DNA of 64,000 bases, taken from NCBI RefSeq assembly GCF_001665575.1, contig NZ_LZSU01000014.1:1-64000 (forward strand), read 5' to 3'. The notes beneath the pieces are model-generated. The model made no database searches. It worked only from the letters and a program-made list of their open reading frames with translations, and had not been told where the DNA came from. This document shows, one piece after another, positions 9,424-17,999 of this stretch. The stretch is from Mycobacterium sp. 852013-51886_SCH5428379. Its GTDB lineage: Bacteria > Actinomycetota > Actinomycetes > Mycobacteriales > Mycobacteriaceae. Positions within the stretch are counted from its first letter, which is position 1; every line of letters starts with the position of its first letter. The translations under genes and the position numbers were made by a program.

Positions 9424-11414
9424 TCCAGGAATCCCCGGCGCGCGTCACCCGGGGCCGACTGCGGATGCAGGGTCTTGAGCCGCTCGGAGGACGTCAGCTG
9501 CCATGGCACCGAGGTGACCATCACGTTGGGCATGAACAGCAGTCTGCCCTTGAGCCGCAGCGCGCTCTGGTTGTGCAGCAGCTGTTCCCACCAGTGCCCC
9601 ACCACGTATTCGGGGATGAAGACCGTGACCACCGTGCGGGGCGACTCCTTGGTGACGCGCTTGACGTACTCGAGCACCGGACGGGTGATCTCCCGGTAGG
9701 GCGACGCGATGACTTTGAGTGGGACGACGACGTCGCTGTCCTCCCACTTGTGCACCAACACACGGGTTTCCGCGTCGTCGACGCTGACGGTGATCGCCTC
9801 CAGCACGTCGGGGCGGGTGGCGCGGGCGTAAGCCAGCGCCCGCAGCGTCGGCAGATGCAGATTGGACACCAGCACGATGGCGTGGTTGCGGCTGGGCAGG
9901 ACGATGTCGCCTTCCTCAGCGGCGCGCAGCTCCAGCTCGCGCTGCACGGTGTTGTAGTGCTTGCGGATCAGCTTCATCAACACGAACAGCACCACCATCG
10001 CCAGGATCGCGATCCACGCGCCCACCGCGAACTTCGTCACCACCACGATGACGAGCACCGCACCCGTGCACGTCAAACCGGTGGCGTTGATGACCCGGGA
10101 CCGCATCATCCGGCGGCGCACCTCGGGGTCGGTCTCGGTGCGCAGCAGCCGCGTCCAGTGCCGCACCATGCCGATCTGGCTGAGCGTGAACGACACGAAC
10201 ACACCGACGATGTAGAGCTGGATCAGTGCGGTCACCTGGGCCTGGAACGCCACCACGAACGCGATCGCGGCGATCGCCAGGAACAGGATGCCGTTGGAGA
10301 ACGCCAGCCGGTCCCCGCGGGTGTGCAGCTGGCGGGGCAGATACCGGTCCTGGGCCAGGATCGACCCCAGCACCGGGAAGCCGTTGAACGCGGTGTTCGC
10401 GGCCAGGACGAGGATGAGGGCGGTCACCAGCGCGATGAGGAACAACCCGATCGGGAAGTCGTGGAACACCGCGTCGGCCAGCTGGGCGATGAGCGTCTTC
10501 TGCTGATAGTCGGCCGGCGCACCGACGAGCTGTTCGTGCGGTCGCTCGGCGATCTGCACCCCGGTTTCCTTGGCCAGCATGATGATGCCGACCAGCAGGC
10601 TGGTGGCGATGACGCCGAGCAGCAGCAGGGTGGTCGCGGCGTTGCGGGACTTCGGTTTCCGGAACGCCGGCACACCGTTGCTGATGGCCTCGACACCGGT
10701 CAGTGCCGCCGACCCCGAGGAGAACGCCCGGGCGATGAGGAACACCAGCGCGAAGCCCAGCACGTCGCCGTGCTCGGAGTGCATCTCGAATCCTGCCGAT
10801 TCGGCACGCAGCGGTTCGTCGAGCACGTAGATCTGGACGAAGCCCCACACCAGCATCACGTACATGCCGATCATGAAGGCATAGGTCGGGATGGCGAACG
10901 CGGTGCCCGACTCACGGATCCCCCGCAGGTTCAGCGATGCCAGGATGACGATGGCGGCGACGGCGAACCACACCTTGTGCTCTCCGATGAACGGCACCGC
11001 CGAGCCGATGTTCGACATCGCCGACGACATCGACACCGCCACGGTCAGCACGTAATCCACCAGCAGCGCACTGGCCACCGTCAGACCCGCGGTGGGGCCG
11101 AGGTTGGTGGTGACGACCTCGTAGTCGCCACCGCCGGAGGGATAGGCGTGCACGTTCTGCCGGTAGCTGGCGATCACGATGAGCATCACCGCGGCGACGG
11201 CCAGACCGATCCACGGCGCCATCGCGTACGCGCTCAGCCCGGCGACCGACAGCACCAGGAAGATCTCCTCCGGGGCATAGGCCGTGGAGGACAGCGCGTC
11301 GGAGGCGAACACCGGCAGCGCCACCCGCTTGGGCAAAAGCGTGTGGGACAGCCGGTCGCTGCGGAACGGCCGCCCCAGGAGCAGCCGACGAGCAGCGGTC
11401 GAAACCTTGGACAC
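9420..11414 (-). CDS. APC-superfamily permease, KimA-like potassium transporter candidate (Rv2690c-like)
   Basis: A 664-residue, 12-helix permease with a ~170-residue soluble C-terminal domain. It is usually annotated as an amino-acid permease. However, the N-terminal pattern (LLLGRPFRSDRL then FASDALSSTAYAPEEI) and the soluble tail match KimA-type K+/H+ symporters; D39 and Y46 have the same seven-residue spacing as the D36/Y43 pair I recall for Bacillus KimA. GTG 11414 is chosen because a TACCCT -10 lies 8 bases upstream; the TTG at 11423 would overlap that hexamer. It is divergent from ceoB-ceoC, cytosolic RCK subunits of K+ systems, supporting a K+ role (inference). Confidence 0.8.
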   Translation of the reverse strand: MSKVSTAARRLLLGRPFRSDRLSHTLLPKRVALPVFASDALSSTAYAPEEIFLVLSVAGLSAYAMAPWIGLAVAAVMLIVIASYRQNVHAYPSGGGDYEVVTTNLGPTAGLTVASALLVDYVLTVAVSMSSAMSNIGSAVPFIGEHKVWFAVAAIVILASLNLRGIRESGTAFAIPTYAFMIGMYVMLVWGFVQIYVLDEPLRAESAGFEMHSEHGDVLGFALVFLIARAFSSGSAALTGVEAISNGVPAFRKPKSRNAATTLLLLGVIATSLLVGIIMLAKETGVQIAERPHEQLVGAPADYQQKTLIAQLADAVFHDFPIGLFLIALVTALILVLAANTAFNGFPVLGSILAQDRYLPRQLHTRGDRLAFSNGILFLAIAAIAFVVAFQAQVTALIQLYIVGVFVSFTLSQIGMVRHWTRLLRTETDPEVRRRMMRSRVINATGLTCTGAVLVIVVVTKFAVGAWIAILAMVVLFVLMKLIRKHYNTVQRELELRAAEEGDIVLPSRNHAIVLVSNLHLPTLRALAYARATRPDVLEAITVSVDDAETRVLVHKWEDSDVVVPLKVIASPYREITRPVLEYVKRVTKESPRTVVTVFIPEYVVGHWWEQLLHNQSALRLKGRLLFMPNVMVTSVPWQLTSSERLKTLHPQSAPGDARRGFLE

Positions 11415-11422
11415 GAGAGCCA

Positions 11423-11428
11423 AGGGTA
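11423..11428 (-). promoter_or_regulatory. -10 hexamer of leaderless permease gene
   Basis: TACCCT on the minus strand, 8 bases before GTG 11414; no Shine-Dalgarno sequence is present. Confidence 0.5.
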
Positions 11429-11446
11429 AGCCCAGCGACGATTAGC

Positions 11447-11490
11447 GGTAGCGTTCCGGTTGCGGAGATTCGCTACCGGCCGACAACCGG
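11447..11490. repeat. Two interleaved inverted repeats in the transporter/ceoB intergenic region
   Basis: GGTAGCG (11447-11453) pairs with CGCTACC (11471-11477), and CCGGTTG (11456-11462) pairs with CAACCGG (11484-11490). They interlock, so as RNA only one stem could form unless a pseudoknot forms. TAGCGT at 11449-11454 could be the ceoB -10, placing both repeats at the start of the ceoB 5' leader or over the divergent promoters. Confidence 0.55.
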
Positions 11491-11512
11491 CACAGCCGAA
11501 AGGAAACCGCTG

Positions 11513-12178
11513 GTGCGTGTAGTGGTGATGGGATGCGGACGGGTGGGCGCATCGCTGTCGGACAGCCTGTCGCGGATCGGACACGATGTGGCCGTCATCG
11601 ACCGGGACAGCACGGCGTTCCACCGGCTCAGCCCGGAGTTCGCGGGCGAACGGGTGCTGGGCATGGGTTTCGACCGGGACGTGCTGCTGCGGGCCGGGAT
11701 CGAGGAGGCGGGCGCGTTCGCGGCGGTGTCCTCCGGCGACAACTCCAACATCATCTCCGCGCGGGTGGCCAGGGAGACGTTCGGCGTCGAACGGGTGGTG
11801 GCCCGCATCTACGACTTCAAGCGCGCCAAGGTCTATGAGCGCCTCGGCATCCCGACGGTCGCCACCGTGCCGTGGACGACCGACCGGCTGCTCAACGTGT
11901 TGACGCGGGAGACGGAGACCACGAAGTGGCGGGACCCGTCGGGCAACGTCGGGGTCGCCGAACTGCCGCTGCACGAGGACTGGATCGGGCACCGGGTGAC
12001 CGAACTCGAATCCGCGACGCGGGGCCGGGTGGCGTTCATCATCCGCTTCGGCAGCGGTCTGCTGCCCGAGTCCAAGACCGTGCTGCAGGCGGGTGACCAG
12101 GTCTACATCGCCGCGGTGTCCGGTCAGATCGCCGAGGCGATGGCGATCAGCGCGCTGCCGCCGGGCGAGGAGGATTGA
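11513..12178 (+). CDS. ceoB: TrkA-type RCK potassium-transport regulatory subunit
   Basis: A 221-residue cytosolic protein with an N-terminal Rossmann RCK_N domain (VVVMGCGRVGASL, GxGxxG at ~7-12; acidic strand end at VIDRD) and a C-terminal RCK_C domain (~135-215). RCK proteins bind NAD(H)/ATP and, in some families, c-di-AMP, and gate Trk/Ktr K+ channels. It matches Rv2691 (ceoB). A Shine-Dalgarno (AAAGGAAA) precedes GTG 11513. It forms an overlapping pair with ceoC and is divergent from a KimA-like transporter. No TrkH/KtrB membrane subunit is encoded in this window. Confidence 0.93.
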   Translation: MRVVVMGCGRVGASLSDSLSRIGHDVAVIDRDSTAFHRLSPEFAGERVLGMGFDRDVLLRAGIEEAGAFAAVSSGDNSNIISARVARETFGVERVVARIYDFKRAKVYERLGIPTVATVPWTTDRLLNVLTRETETTKWRDPSGNVGVAELPLHEDWIGHRVTELESATRGRVAFIIRFGSGLLPESKTVLQAGDQVYIAAVSGQIAEAMAISALPPGEED

Positions 12179-12846
12179 TGAAGGTCGCGATCGCCGGTGC
12201 CGGCGCGGTCGGGCGCTCCATCGCCCGCGAACTCCTCGACAGCAACCACGACGTGACGCTGGTCGAGCGCAACCCCGACCACATCGACGTCGACGCCATC
12301 CCCGCCGCGCAGTGGCGGCTCGGCGACGCCTGCGAGCTGTCCGTGCTGGAATCGGTCAGTCTCGAGGAGTTCGACGTGGTGATCGCCGCCACCGGCGATG
12401 ACAAGGTCAACGTGGTGGTCAGCCTGCTGGCCAAGACCGAGTTCGGCATCCCCCGGGTGGTGGCGCGGGTCAACGATCCGCGCAACGAGTGGTTGTTCGA
12501 CGAGAACTGGGGGGTCGACGTCGCGGTGTCCACCCCGCGGATGCTGGCCTCGCTTGTCGAGGAAGCCGTCGCGGTCGGAGATCTGGTGCGGCTCATGGAG
12601 TTCCGTACCGGTCAGGCCGCGCTACTGGAGATCACGCTGCCGGACGACACTCCGTGGGGCGGTAAGCCGGTCAAACGGCTGGAGCTTCCGCGTGACACCA
12701 CACTGGTGACGATTCTGCGCGGCCCGCGGGTGATCGTGCCCGAGGCCGACGAACCCCTCGAAGGTGGTGACGAGCTGCTGTTCGTCGCCGTCGCGGAGGC
12801 CGAAGAGGATCTGCGTACCCTATTGCTGCAGGGCCGATCCCGCTAG
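12178..12846 (+). CDS. ceoC: TrkA-type RCK potassium-transport regulatory subunit
   Basis: A 222-residue paralogue of ceoB: KVAIAGAGAVGRSIAREL gives the nucleotide-binding GxGxxG, followed by the acidic VERNPD strand end and an RCK_C domain (~135-215, ITLPDDTPWGGKPVKRLELP). ATG 12178 shares its A with the ceoB TGA (TGATG) and has GAGGAGGA just upstream, indicating coupled translation and probable heteromer formation. It matches Rv2692. It ends 7 bases before the convergent MFS gene. Confidence 0.93.
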   Translation: MKVAIAGAGAVGRSIARELLDSNHDVTLVERNPDHIDVDAIPAAQWRLGDACELSVLESVSLEEFDVVIAATGDDKVNVVVSLLAKTEFGIPRVVARVNDPRNEWLFDENWGVDVAVSTPRMLASLVEEAVAVGDLVRLMEFRTGQAALLEITLPDDTPWGGKPVKRLELPRDTTLVTILRGPRVIVPEADEPLEGGDELLFVAVAEAEEDLRTLLLQGRSR

Positions 12847-12853
12847 CCGACCG

Positions 12854-14281
12854 TCATCGCCGCGGTGGCGGCCAGGCCCGGTCCTGACACTGCGCGGTGG
12901 CGTGGGCGGGGACGTCTCCGACCCCGGCGCCATTGCGGATGCCGAGTGCCGAGACGGCGCCCGCGACGACCAGGAGCGCCGCGACCACCAGCGCACCCCG
13001 CCGGAAGCCTTCGAAATCCATTGCGCCCAGCGCACTCTGGCCGACAATGACCCCGGTGAACGCGATCGCCACCAGACCGGCGATGCGCGATACGGCGTTG
13101 TTCACCGCCGACCCGATCCCGCTCTGCGCCGGGGGCACGGCCGCCAGCACCGCCGCGGTCAGCGGTGACACCGTCACCGACAGACCGAGACCGAACAGCA
13201 CCAGACCGGGCAGCATCTGGGTCCAGAAGTCGAACGGATCGCCGGCGCCCGCCATCAGCGCGAAACCCGCGGCGCCGAGCAGCGGGCCGACCGCCATGAA
13301 CCATCGCGGCCCGTACTTCCCGGCGAGGGTGCCGAACCGGCGCGCCAGCAGGAACGACAGCACCGGGATCGGTAGCGTCGCCAGCCCGGCCGCCGTGGCC
13401 GACAGCCCCGCGCCCTCCTGCAGGAACAGCGCGATGAGCAACGGCCCCAGCGTCACCGCCGCGTAGAGGAAGACGGTCGCGAGGTTGCCGACCGCGAAGT
13501 TGCGTGACGCGAAGATCTGCAGCGGCATCATCGGCCGGTCGGCGCGGCGTTCCCAGAACGGGAACGCGAGCAGGCACGCCACCCCCGCCAGCAGTGCGGT
13601 CAGCACGCCGGGATGGGTGAGGCCGAGTCGCTGCTGTTCGATGAGCGCGTAGACGGTGCCGGAGAGCCCTGCCGCGCCGAGTACGGCGCCGACGACGTCG
13701 ATACGCCCTCCGGTGGGTTCGTCGTCGGACAGCGAGCGGGCGAGGTAAAGGGTCACCGCCAGCGGGACCACGTTGACGCCGAAAATGGCACGCCAGTGCA
13801 GGGCGTCGACGAGGACGCCGCCGAGCAGCGGTCCCACCACGAACGCGGTGCCGGTCCAGGCGGTCCACGTACCGATGGCCCGGGCCTGGCCGGCTCCGGA
13901 AAAGCGGCTGTTGATCATGGCCAGGGAACTCGGGACGAGGAACGCCGCGCCGGCGCCCTGAAGGCACCGCGCCGCGACCAGCACCCCGCCCGACGGCGCC
14001 GCCGCGCAGACCACCGATGCGACGCCGAACAACAGCAGTCCGGTCCGCAGCACGGCCATTCGGCCGAACTGGTCGGACACCGCGCCGGCGACCAGGATCA
14101 GGGCGCCCAGCGTCAGCAGGTAGCCGTCGACGACCCACTGCTGCAGCGTCAGCCCGCCCCCGAAGTCGGCGCTGATCGCCGGTAGGGCGAGGTTGACCAC
14201 CGAGCCGTCCAGGAACGCGACGAACGACGCCAGGACGGCGACGGCGACGACGCGGCGATCCGTGCGGGCGTCGGTCGGCAC
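12854..14281 (-). CDS. MFS transporter, DHA2 (EmrB/QacA-like) family
   Basis: A 475-residue major-facilitator protein with about 12-14 membrane segments. LDGSVVNLALPAI in helix 1 is the DHA2 version of motif D, and GAVSDQFGRMAVLRTG is the cytoplasmic motif A loop. The long hydrophilic stretch upstream of GTG 14281 in the same frame overlaps the neighbouring gene and is not conserved, so GTG 14281, 7 bases after the DUF3159 stop, is taken as the start. It is likely a proton-driven drug or metabolite exporter; the substrate is unknown. It is the last gene of the OB-fold/DUF3159 unit. Confidence 0.85.
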   Translation of the reverse strand: MPTDARTDRRVVAVAVLASFVAFLDGSVVNLALPAISADFGGGLTLQQWVVDGYLLTLGALILVAGAVSDQFGRMAVLRTGLLLFGVASVVCAAAPSGGVLVAARCLQGAGAAFLVPSSLAMINSRFSGAGQARAIGTWTAWTGTAFVVGPLLGGVLVDALHWRAIFGVNVVPLAVTLYLARSLSDDEPTGGRIDVVGAVLGAAGLSGTVYALIEQQRLGLTHPGVLTALLAGVACLLAFPFWERRADRPMMPLQIFASRNFAVGNLATVFLYAAVTLGPLLIALFLQEGAGLSATAAGLATLPIPVLSFLLARRFGTLAGKYGPRWFMAVGPLLGAAGFALMAGAGDPFDFWTQMLPGLVLFGLGLSVTVSPLTAAVLAAVPPAQSGIGSAVNNAVSRIAGLVAIAFTGVIVGQSALGAMDFEGFRRGALVVAALLVVAGAVSALGIRNGAGVGDVPAHATAQCQDRAWPPPRR

Positions 14282-14288
14282 CGCGGGA

Positions 14289-14993
14289 TCAGCGGGTGTC
14301 GGCGTCGGCCGGGTCGTGTTCGGCCGGATCGGGTGCGTCGACGGCGGCCGGCAGCGCGGCGGTGTGTTCGTCGATCGCGCGCTGCGCAGCTCGGATCGCG
14401 AGATATGTCGCCAGCGCGGCAACGCCGGTCAGCGGCCAGCCCATCACGATGCGGGCGACGCCCAGCCAGCCGGTCTGGTCCTGGTCGTAGAGGTGCTCCT
14501 GCACGATGAAGCGGGAGGCGAATACGGCGACCCAGGTCAGCGTGGCGATGTCGAAGGCGCGCACCGCTTTGCGGACCTCACGCCAGGTGCGGCCGTGGCC
14601 GCCGACCCAACTCCAGAGGTAGCCGACGATCGGGCGGCGGAACAGGATCGACGCCCCGAACAGGCACGCGTACAGCAGCGACATCCAGATGCCGTAGAGG
14701 AAGAAGCCTTTGGACTCCCCCACCAGATAGGCGATCAGCGCGCTGATGCCGACGGCGAAGAAGCCCGAGATGGCCGGTTGCACGGTCTCTTTACGGATCA
14801 GTCGCCAGATGAGGATCAGGGTGGCTGCCGCCAGCGCCGCGATGATGCCCGGGATGAGTCCGGCCGCCGAGGAGACCGGGACGAACACCACGACCGGCAG
14901 CGACGAGTAGATCAGGCCCTTCACGCCGCCCATCTGCGCGAGGATCGCGTGGGCGGTGCTTGTCTGGCCCGGTTCGTCTCCGGGTGCGCTCAA
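14289..14993 (-). CDS. DUF3159 family membrane protein (Rv2693c-like)
   Basis: A ~234-residue protein with about six predicted membrane helices (GLIYSSLPVVVFVPV, IIAALAAATLILIWRLI, ISGFFAVGISALIAYLV, IWMSLLYACLFGASILF and others) and a charged C-terminal tail. It belongs to DUF3159, conserved in actinobacteria; function unknown. The start is uncertain: TTG 14993 follows the OB-fold stop by 10 bases and keeps the conserved part. An ATG at 15074 in the same frame would overlap the upstream gene by 71 bases. Transcribed with the OB-fold gene and the MFS exporter. Confidence 0.75.
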   Translation of the reverse strand: MSAPGDEPGQTSTAHAILAQMGGVKGLIYSSLPVVVFVPVSSAAGLIPGIIAALAAATLILIWRLIRKETVQPAISGFFAVGISALIAYLVGESKGFFLYGIWMSLLYACLFGASILFRRPIVGYLWSWVGGHGRTWREVRKAVRAFDIATLTWVAVFASRFIVQEHLYDQDQTGWLGVARIVMGWPLTGVAALATYLAIRAAQRAIDEHTAALPAAVDAPDPAEHDPADADTR

Positions 14994-15003
14994 CTTCGGG
15001 ATC

Positions 15004-15375
15004 TCACTTTTGGATTTCGTAGTGGGGGTTGTAAATCGCCTTCGATCCGTTCTCCAGCTTGCCGACACGTCCATGCACGCGCAGGGTGCGACCGGACTCG
15101 ATGCCGGCGATGCGGCGCTGGCCCAGCCATACCAGCATCACCGTATCGGTGCCGTCGAACAGCTCGGCGCGGACGCCGCCTGCACAGCCCTTGGAGTTCG
15201 TCTCGACACTGCGCAGTGTTCCGATCATGGTGACTTCCTGCCCGCGCCTGCAGTCGATCGCCTTCTGGGCGCCGGTGCCTGCGGCCTCGTCGTTGAGTTC
15301 CTCGACGTCGAGTTGCTCGGGGTCATCTGTCAGACGGCGGGTGAGCCGCCGCAGATACCCTTCGGCCGTTGCCAT
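15004..15375 (-). CDS. OB-fold nucleic-acid-binding domain protein (Rv2694c-like)
   Basis: A 123-residue protein with an OB fold in the C-terminal two thirds (VTMIGTLRSVE, AELFDGTDTVMLVWLGQ, RTLRVHGRVG), preceded by a charged N-terminal helix. The length equals that I recall for Rv2694c. Such domains bind single-stranded nucleic acid; a role is not established. ATG 15375 has AGGAG 6-10 bases upstream and is preferred over in-frame codons at 15405 and 15471. First gene of the unit with DUF3159 and the MFS transporter. Confidence 0.82.
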   Translation of the reverse strand: MATAEGYLRRLTRRLTDDPEQLDVEELNDEAAGTGAQKAIDCRRGQEVTMIGTLRSVETNSKGCAGGVRAELFDGTDTVMLVWLGQRRIAGIESGRTLRVHGRVGKLENGSKAIYNPHYEIQK

Positions 15376-15521
15376 GGCCTCTCCTGACTTCCGCGGATCC
15401 ACCATGGATCCACCTGATTGCAACGCCACGGTAGACCTGTTGGTTCCGATATGCCATGCCGGATTGACCACGGCGCGCCGTTCTAACCACCCGGTCTTGA
15501 CGGACCCGGCAGGATCGTCTG

Positions 15522-16238
15522 GTGACGGTCGATCTGCGCGGGGTGACCACGGTGTTGCTGCCCGGTACGGGGTCCGACGACGACTACGTCTACCGGGCGT
15601 TCTCCCCCGCGCTGCACGCCGTCGGCGCCGTCGTGGTGACCCCGACGCCGCGACCCGAGCAGCTGGTCGCCGGCTACCACGACGCCCTCGACCAGGCCGC
15701 GGCCGCGGGACCCCTCGCCGTCGGCGGGGTGTCGATCGGTGCAGCGGTGGCGGTCGAGTGGGCGCTGGTGCATCCCGGCGCCGCGGTGGCGGTGTTCGCC
15801 GCGCTGCCGGCGTGGTCGGGTTCGCCGGTCACCGCCCCGGCGGCGATGACGGCCCGGTACTCGGCGCACGTGCTGCGCCGCGACGGGCTGGTGGCGGCGA
15901 CCGCGGAGATGCGGAACTCGAGCCCGCGCTGGCTCGCCGACGAGCTGACCCGGTCGTGGGCGGGTCAGTGGCCAGCGCTGCCGGACGCGATGGACGAAGC
16001 CGCCGCTTACGTCGCCCCGACCCGCGCCGAACTCCAGGCACTCACCGCCCCGCTCGGCGTCGTGGCCGCCTCCGACGATCCTGTCCACCCGATCGAGGTG
16101 GCGCTGGAATGGGTGTCGGCGGCGCCGCGGGCCGCGCTGCGCACGGTCACGCTCGACGAGATGGGCGCCGATCCGTCCGTGCTGGGCGCGGCGGGCGTGG
16201 CGGCCGTGCTCGAGGCTGCCGGCGTCAGCCGCCGGTGA
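15522..16238 (+). CDS. Alpha/beta-hydrolase-like protein (Rv2695-like)
   Basis: A 238-residue protein with an alpha/beta-hydrolase pattern: first strand TTVLLPGTGSDDDYVYR, nucleophile elbow GGVSIG (~68-73, Ser71), and a late acidic segment VVAASDDPVHPIE. The catalytic His is not obvious, so activity is uncertain. The start is GTG 15522; CAGGAT ends 6 bases upstream and could be a weak -10 of a leaderless mRNA. The 3' end overlaps the convergent DUF3710 gene by 14 bases. Confidence 0.72.
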   Translation: MTVDLRGVTTVLLPGTGSDDDYVYRAFSPALHAVGAVVVTPTPRPEQLVAGYHDALDQAAAAGPLAVGGVSIGAAVAVEWALVHPGAAVAVFAALPAWSGSPVTAPAAMTARYSAHVLRRDGLVAATAEMRNSSPRWLADELTRSWAGQWPALPDAMDEAAAYVAPTRAELQALTAPLGVVAASDDPVHPIEVALEWVSAAPRAALRTVTLDEMGADPSVLGAAGVAAVLEAAGVSRR

Positions 16239-17001
16239 TCGTGCGCAGCTGCTGCATCGCCGAACCCTGGGCGCTGCGGCGCGCGTCGGGCTGCGGCGCC
16301 TGCTGCTGTTGCTGCTGAGCCTGCTGCATGGCCTGGCGCTGCTGGGCCTGCTGCTCGGCGGCGGCGCGCAACTGGGCGGCCATCGGCTCGGGCAGGTCCA
16401 CCGGCAGCGGCGTGCGCACCGGCAGCGGGGTTTCGCCGCGGCGCACAACGGTGTCGCGGAGCGCGTCGCGCACCTCTGCGGTGAGCGCCTCGATGTTCTC
16501 CGACAGGCCGTTGGCCACGCACCGGATCATCCAGCGGTAGCCGTCGATCCCGATGAACCGCGCGACCCCGGCCGCCGTGCCGACCACCTCGCGACCCCAC
16601 GGACCGTCCTCGATGACGACCGACGCACCGTCCTTGCGCAACGATTCGGCGAGCTCGCCGGCGACCTCACGCCACAAACCGGTCGATTTGGGCGCCGCGT
16701 ACGCCGCGACGGTGAAGCGCCCGTTGCGGGTGACGACCCACACGGCGCTCGGCACGCCGGTCTCGGTGAGCTCGACCTGCACCTGCCCGCCCGCGGGCAT
16801 CGGAATCAGCACCGAACCCAGGTCGAGGCGTCCCTCGGCGGCCACCGCCGGATCGTCGAAGTCCTCGATGTCGTACGGCCCGTCGAGGTCGTCGGCGTCC
16901 TGACCGCCGTCGGCGGGTGCGGAGGTCGGCCCGGACGTCTCGGTCACCCCGCCGCCGTCGTTGTCGTCGTCGTTGTCGATTCTGTGCTTACCGAATGCCA
17001 T
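16225..17001 (-). CDS. DUF3710 family protein (Rv2696c-like)
   Basis: A 258-residue protein with an acidic, low-complexity N terminus (~1-50, rich in Asp), a conserved DUF3710 core (~55-200) and a C-terminal Gln/Ala-rich tail (~205-245) with an uninterrupted run of Gln. Function unknown; probably cytosolic. ATG 17001 directly abuts the dut stop (TAAATG), so the two are cotranscribed and probably coupled, as in M. tuberculosis (Rv2697c-Rv2696c). Confidence 0.85.
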   Translation of the reverse strand: MAFGKHRIDNDDDNDGGGVTETSGPTSAPADGGQDADDLDGPYDIEDFDDPAVAAEGRLDLGSVLIPMPAGGQVQVELTETGVPSAVWVVTRNGRFTVAAYAAPKSTGLWREVAGELAESLRKDGASVVIEDGPWGREVVGTAAGVARFIGIDGYRWMIRCVANGLSENIEALTAEVRDALRDTVVRRGETPLPVRTPLPVDLPEPMAAQLRAAAEQQAQQRQAMQQAQQQQQQAPQPDARRSAQGSAMQQLRTITGG

Positions 17002-17466
17002 TTATAAACTCGCATGTCCGCCGGAGGATCCGTGGCCGCCTGCGCCACGGGTGGTGTCGGCCAGTCCGGCTTCGTCGAACGACGTCACCTCGACCAGCTC
17101 GGGTAGTTCGACCCGCTGCACCAGCAGCTGGGCGATGCGGTCCCCGCGACGGATGACGATCGGCGTGCGCGGATCGAGGTTGATCAGCGAAATCTTGATC
17201 TCCCCCCGATAGCCCGCATCGATCGTCCCTGGGCTGTTGACGATCGAAAGGCCAACGCGCGCAGCCAGTCCCGACCGCGGATGAACCAGGCCCACCATCC
17301 CGTGCGGGATCGCCACGGCGACGCCCGTGGGCACGAGTGCCCGTTCGCCGGGACCCAGTTCGACGTCGGAGGCGCTGAAGAGATCGACGCCTGCGTCGCC
17401 GTCATGGGCCCGGGTGGGCATCGGCAGCTCGCGGTCCAGCCGCACGACCGCCAGGAAGGTGGACAC
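17002..17466 (-). CDS. dut: dUTP diphosphatase (dUTPase)
   Basis: A 154-residue trimeric dUTPase that hydrolyses dUTP to dUMP and PPi, limiting uracil in DNA and feeding dTMP synthesis. All five motifs are visible: [41 protein letters not shown] and the C-terminal arm [18 protein letters not shown] 17466 is chosen because TAATCT lies 8 bases upstream (leaderless) and the length then matches the M. tuberculosis enzyme. The last Leu is encoded by TTA, rare in this genome type. It precedes the DUF3710 gene. Confidence 0.97.
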   Translation of the reverse strand: MSTFLAVVRLDRELPMPTRAHDGDAGVDLFSASDVELGPGERALVPTGVAVAIPHGMVGLVHPRSGLAARVGLSIVNSPGTIDAGYRGEIKISLINLDPRTPIVIRRGDRIAQLLVQRVELPELVEVTSFDEAGLADTTRGAGGHGSSGGHASL

Positions 17467-17474
17467 GACGTACG

Positions 17475-17484
17475 AGATTACTCT
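17475..17484. promoter_or_regulatory. Overlapping divergent -10 elements of dut and the DUF3093 gene
   Basis: TAATCT on the minus strand (17480-17475) is 8 bases from dut GTG 17466. TACTCT on the plus strand (17479-17484) is 7 bases from ATG 17492. The two hexamers share two base pairs inside a 25-bp gap, so both leaderless promoters cannot easily be open at once. Confidence 0.65.
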
Positions 17485-17491
17485 GATCCGC

Positions 17492-17971
17492 ATGTCGGAC
17501 ACGCGCGCAGCCACCGAAACGGTGCGTTATCGGGAGCGGCTCTCGGTGCCGTGGTGGTGGTGGCTGCCCGGACTCGGGCTGGCCGCGGTGATCGCCTACG
17601 AGGTCAACCTGGGCATCGAGGGGCTGCCGGACTGGCTGCCGTACGCGGTGCTGCTGCCGGTCGCGGCCGTGGTCCTGACGTGGTTCGGCCGGGCGGAGGT
17701 GCGGGTGGTCGGCGGACCACAGGACGACGCACAGCTGTGGGTCGGCCCCGCGCACCTGCCCGTCAGCGTCATCGAACGCACAGCGGAGGTACCCAAGACC
17801 GCGAAGTCGGCGGCCCTGGGTCGCCAGCTCGACCCGGCCGCCTACGTCGTGCACCGGGCGTGGGTGGGCACGATGGTCCTACTGGTCCTCGACGATCCCG
17901 ACGACCCCACCCCCTACTGGCTGGTCAGCACCCGCCATCCCGACAAGGTGCTGGCCGCGCTGGGTCGCTGA
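17492..17971 (+). CDS. DUF3093 family membrane protein (Rv2698-like)
   Basis: A 159-residue protein with two membrane helices near the N terminus ([20 protein letters not shown] at ~15-35 and [18 protein letters not shown] at ~45-62) and a soluble C-terminal domain of ~95 residues. Function unknown; conserved in actinobacteria beside dut. ATG 17492 is supported by the TACTCT hexamer 7 bases upstream. It is divergent from dut with overlapping promoters. Confidence 0.82.
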   Translation: MSDTRAATETVRYRERLSVPWWWWLPGLGLAAVIAYEVNLGIEGLPDWLPYAVLLPVAAVVLTWFGRAEVRVVGGPQDDAQLWVGPAHLPVSVIERTAEVPKTAKSAALGRQLDPAAYVVHRAWVGTMVLLVLDDPDDPTPYWLVSTRHPDKVLAALGR

Positions 17972-17999
17972 CGATCGGCCCGGAAGGTTCTCCGAAGGC

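Noticed and set aside
9465..11429. 654-codon plus-strand ORF opposite the APC-type permease
   Set aside because: His/Gln/Arg-rich shadow; the minus-strand permease has coherent membrane helices and conserved motifs.
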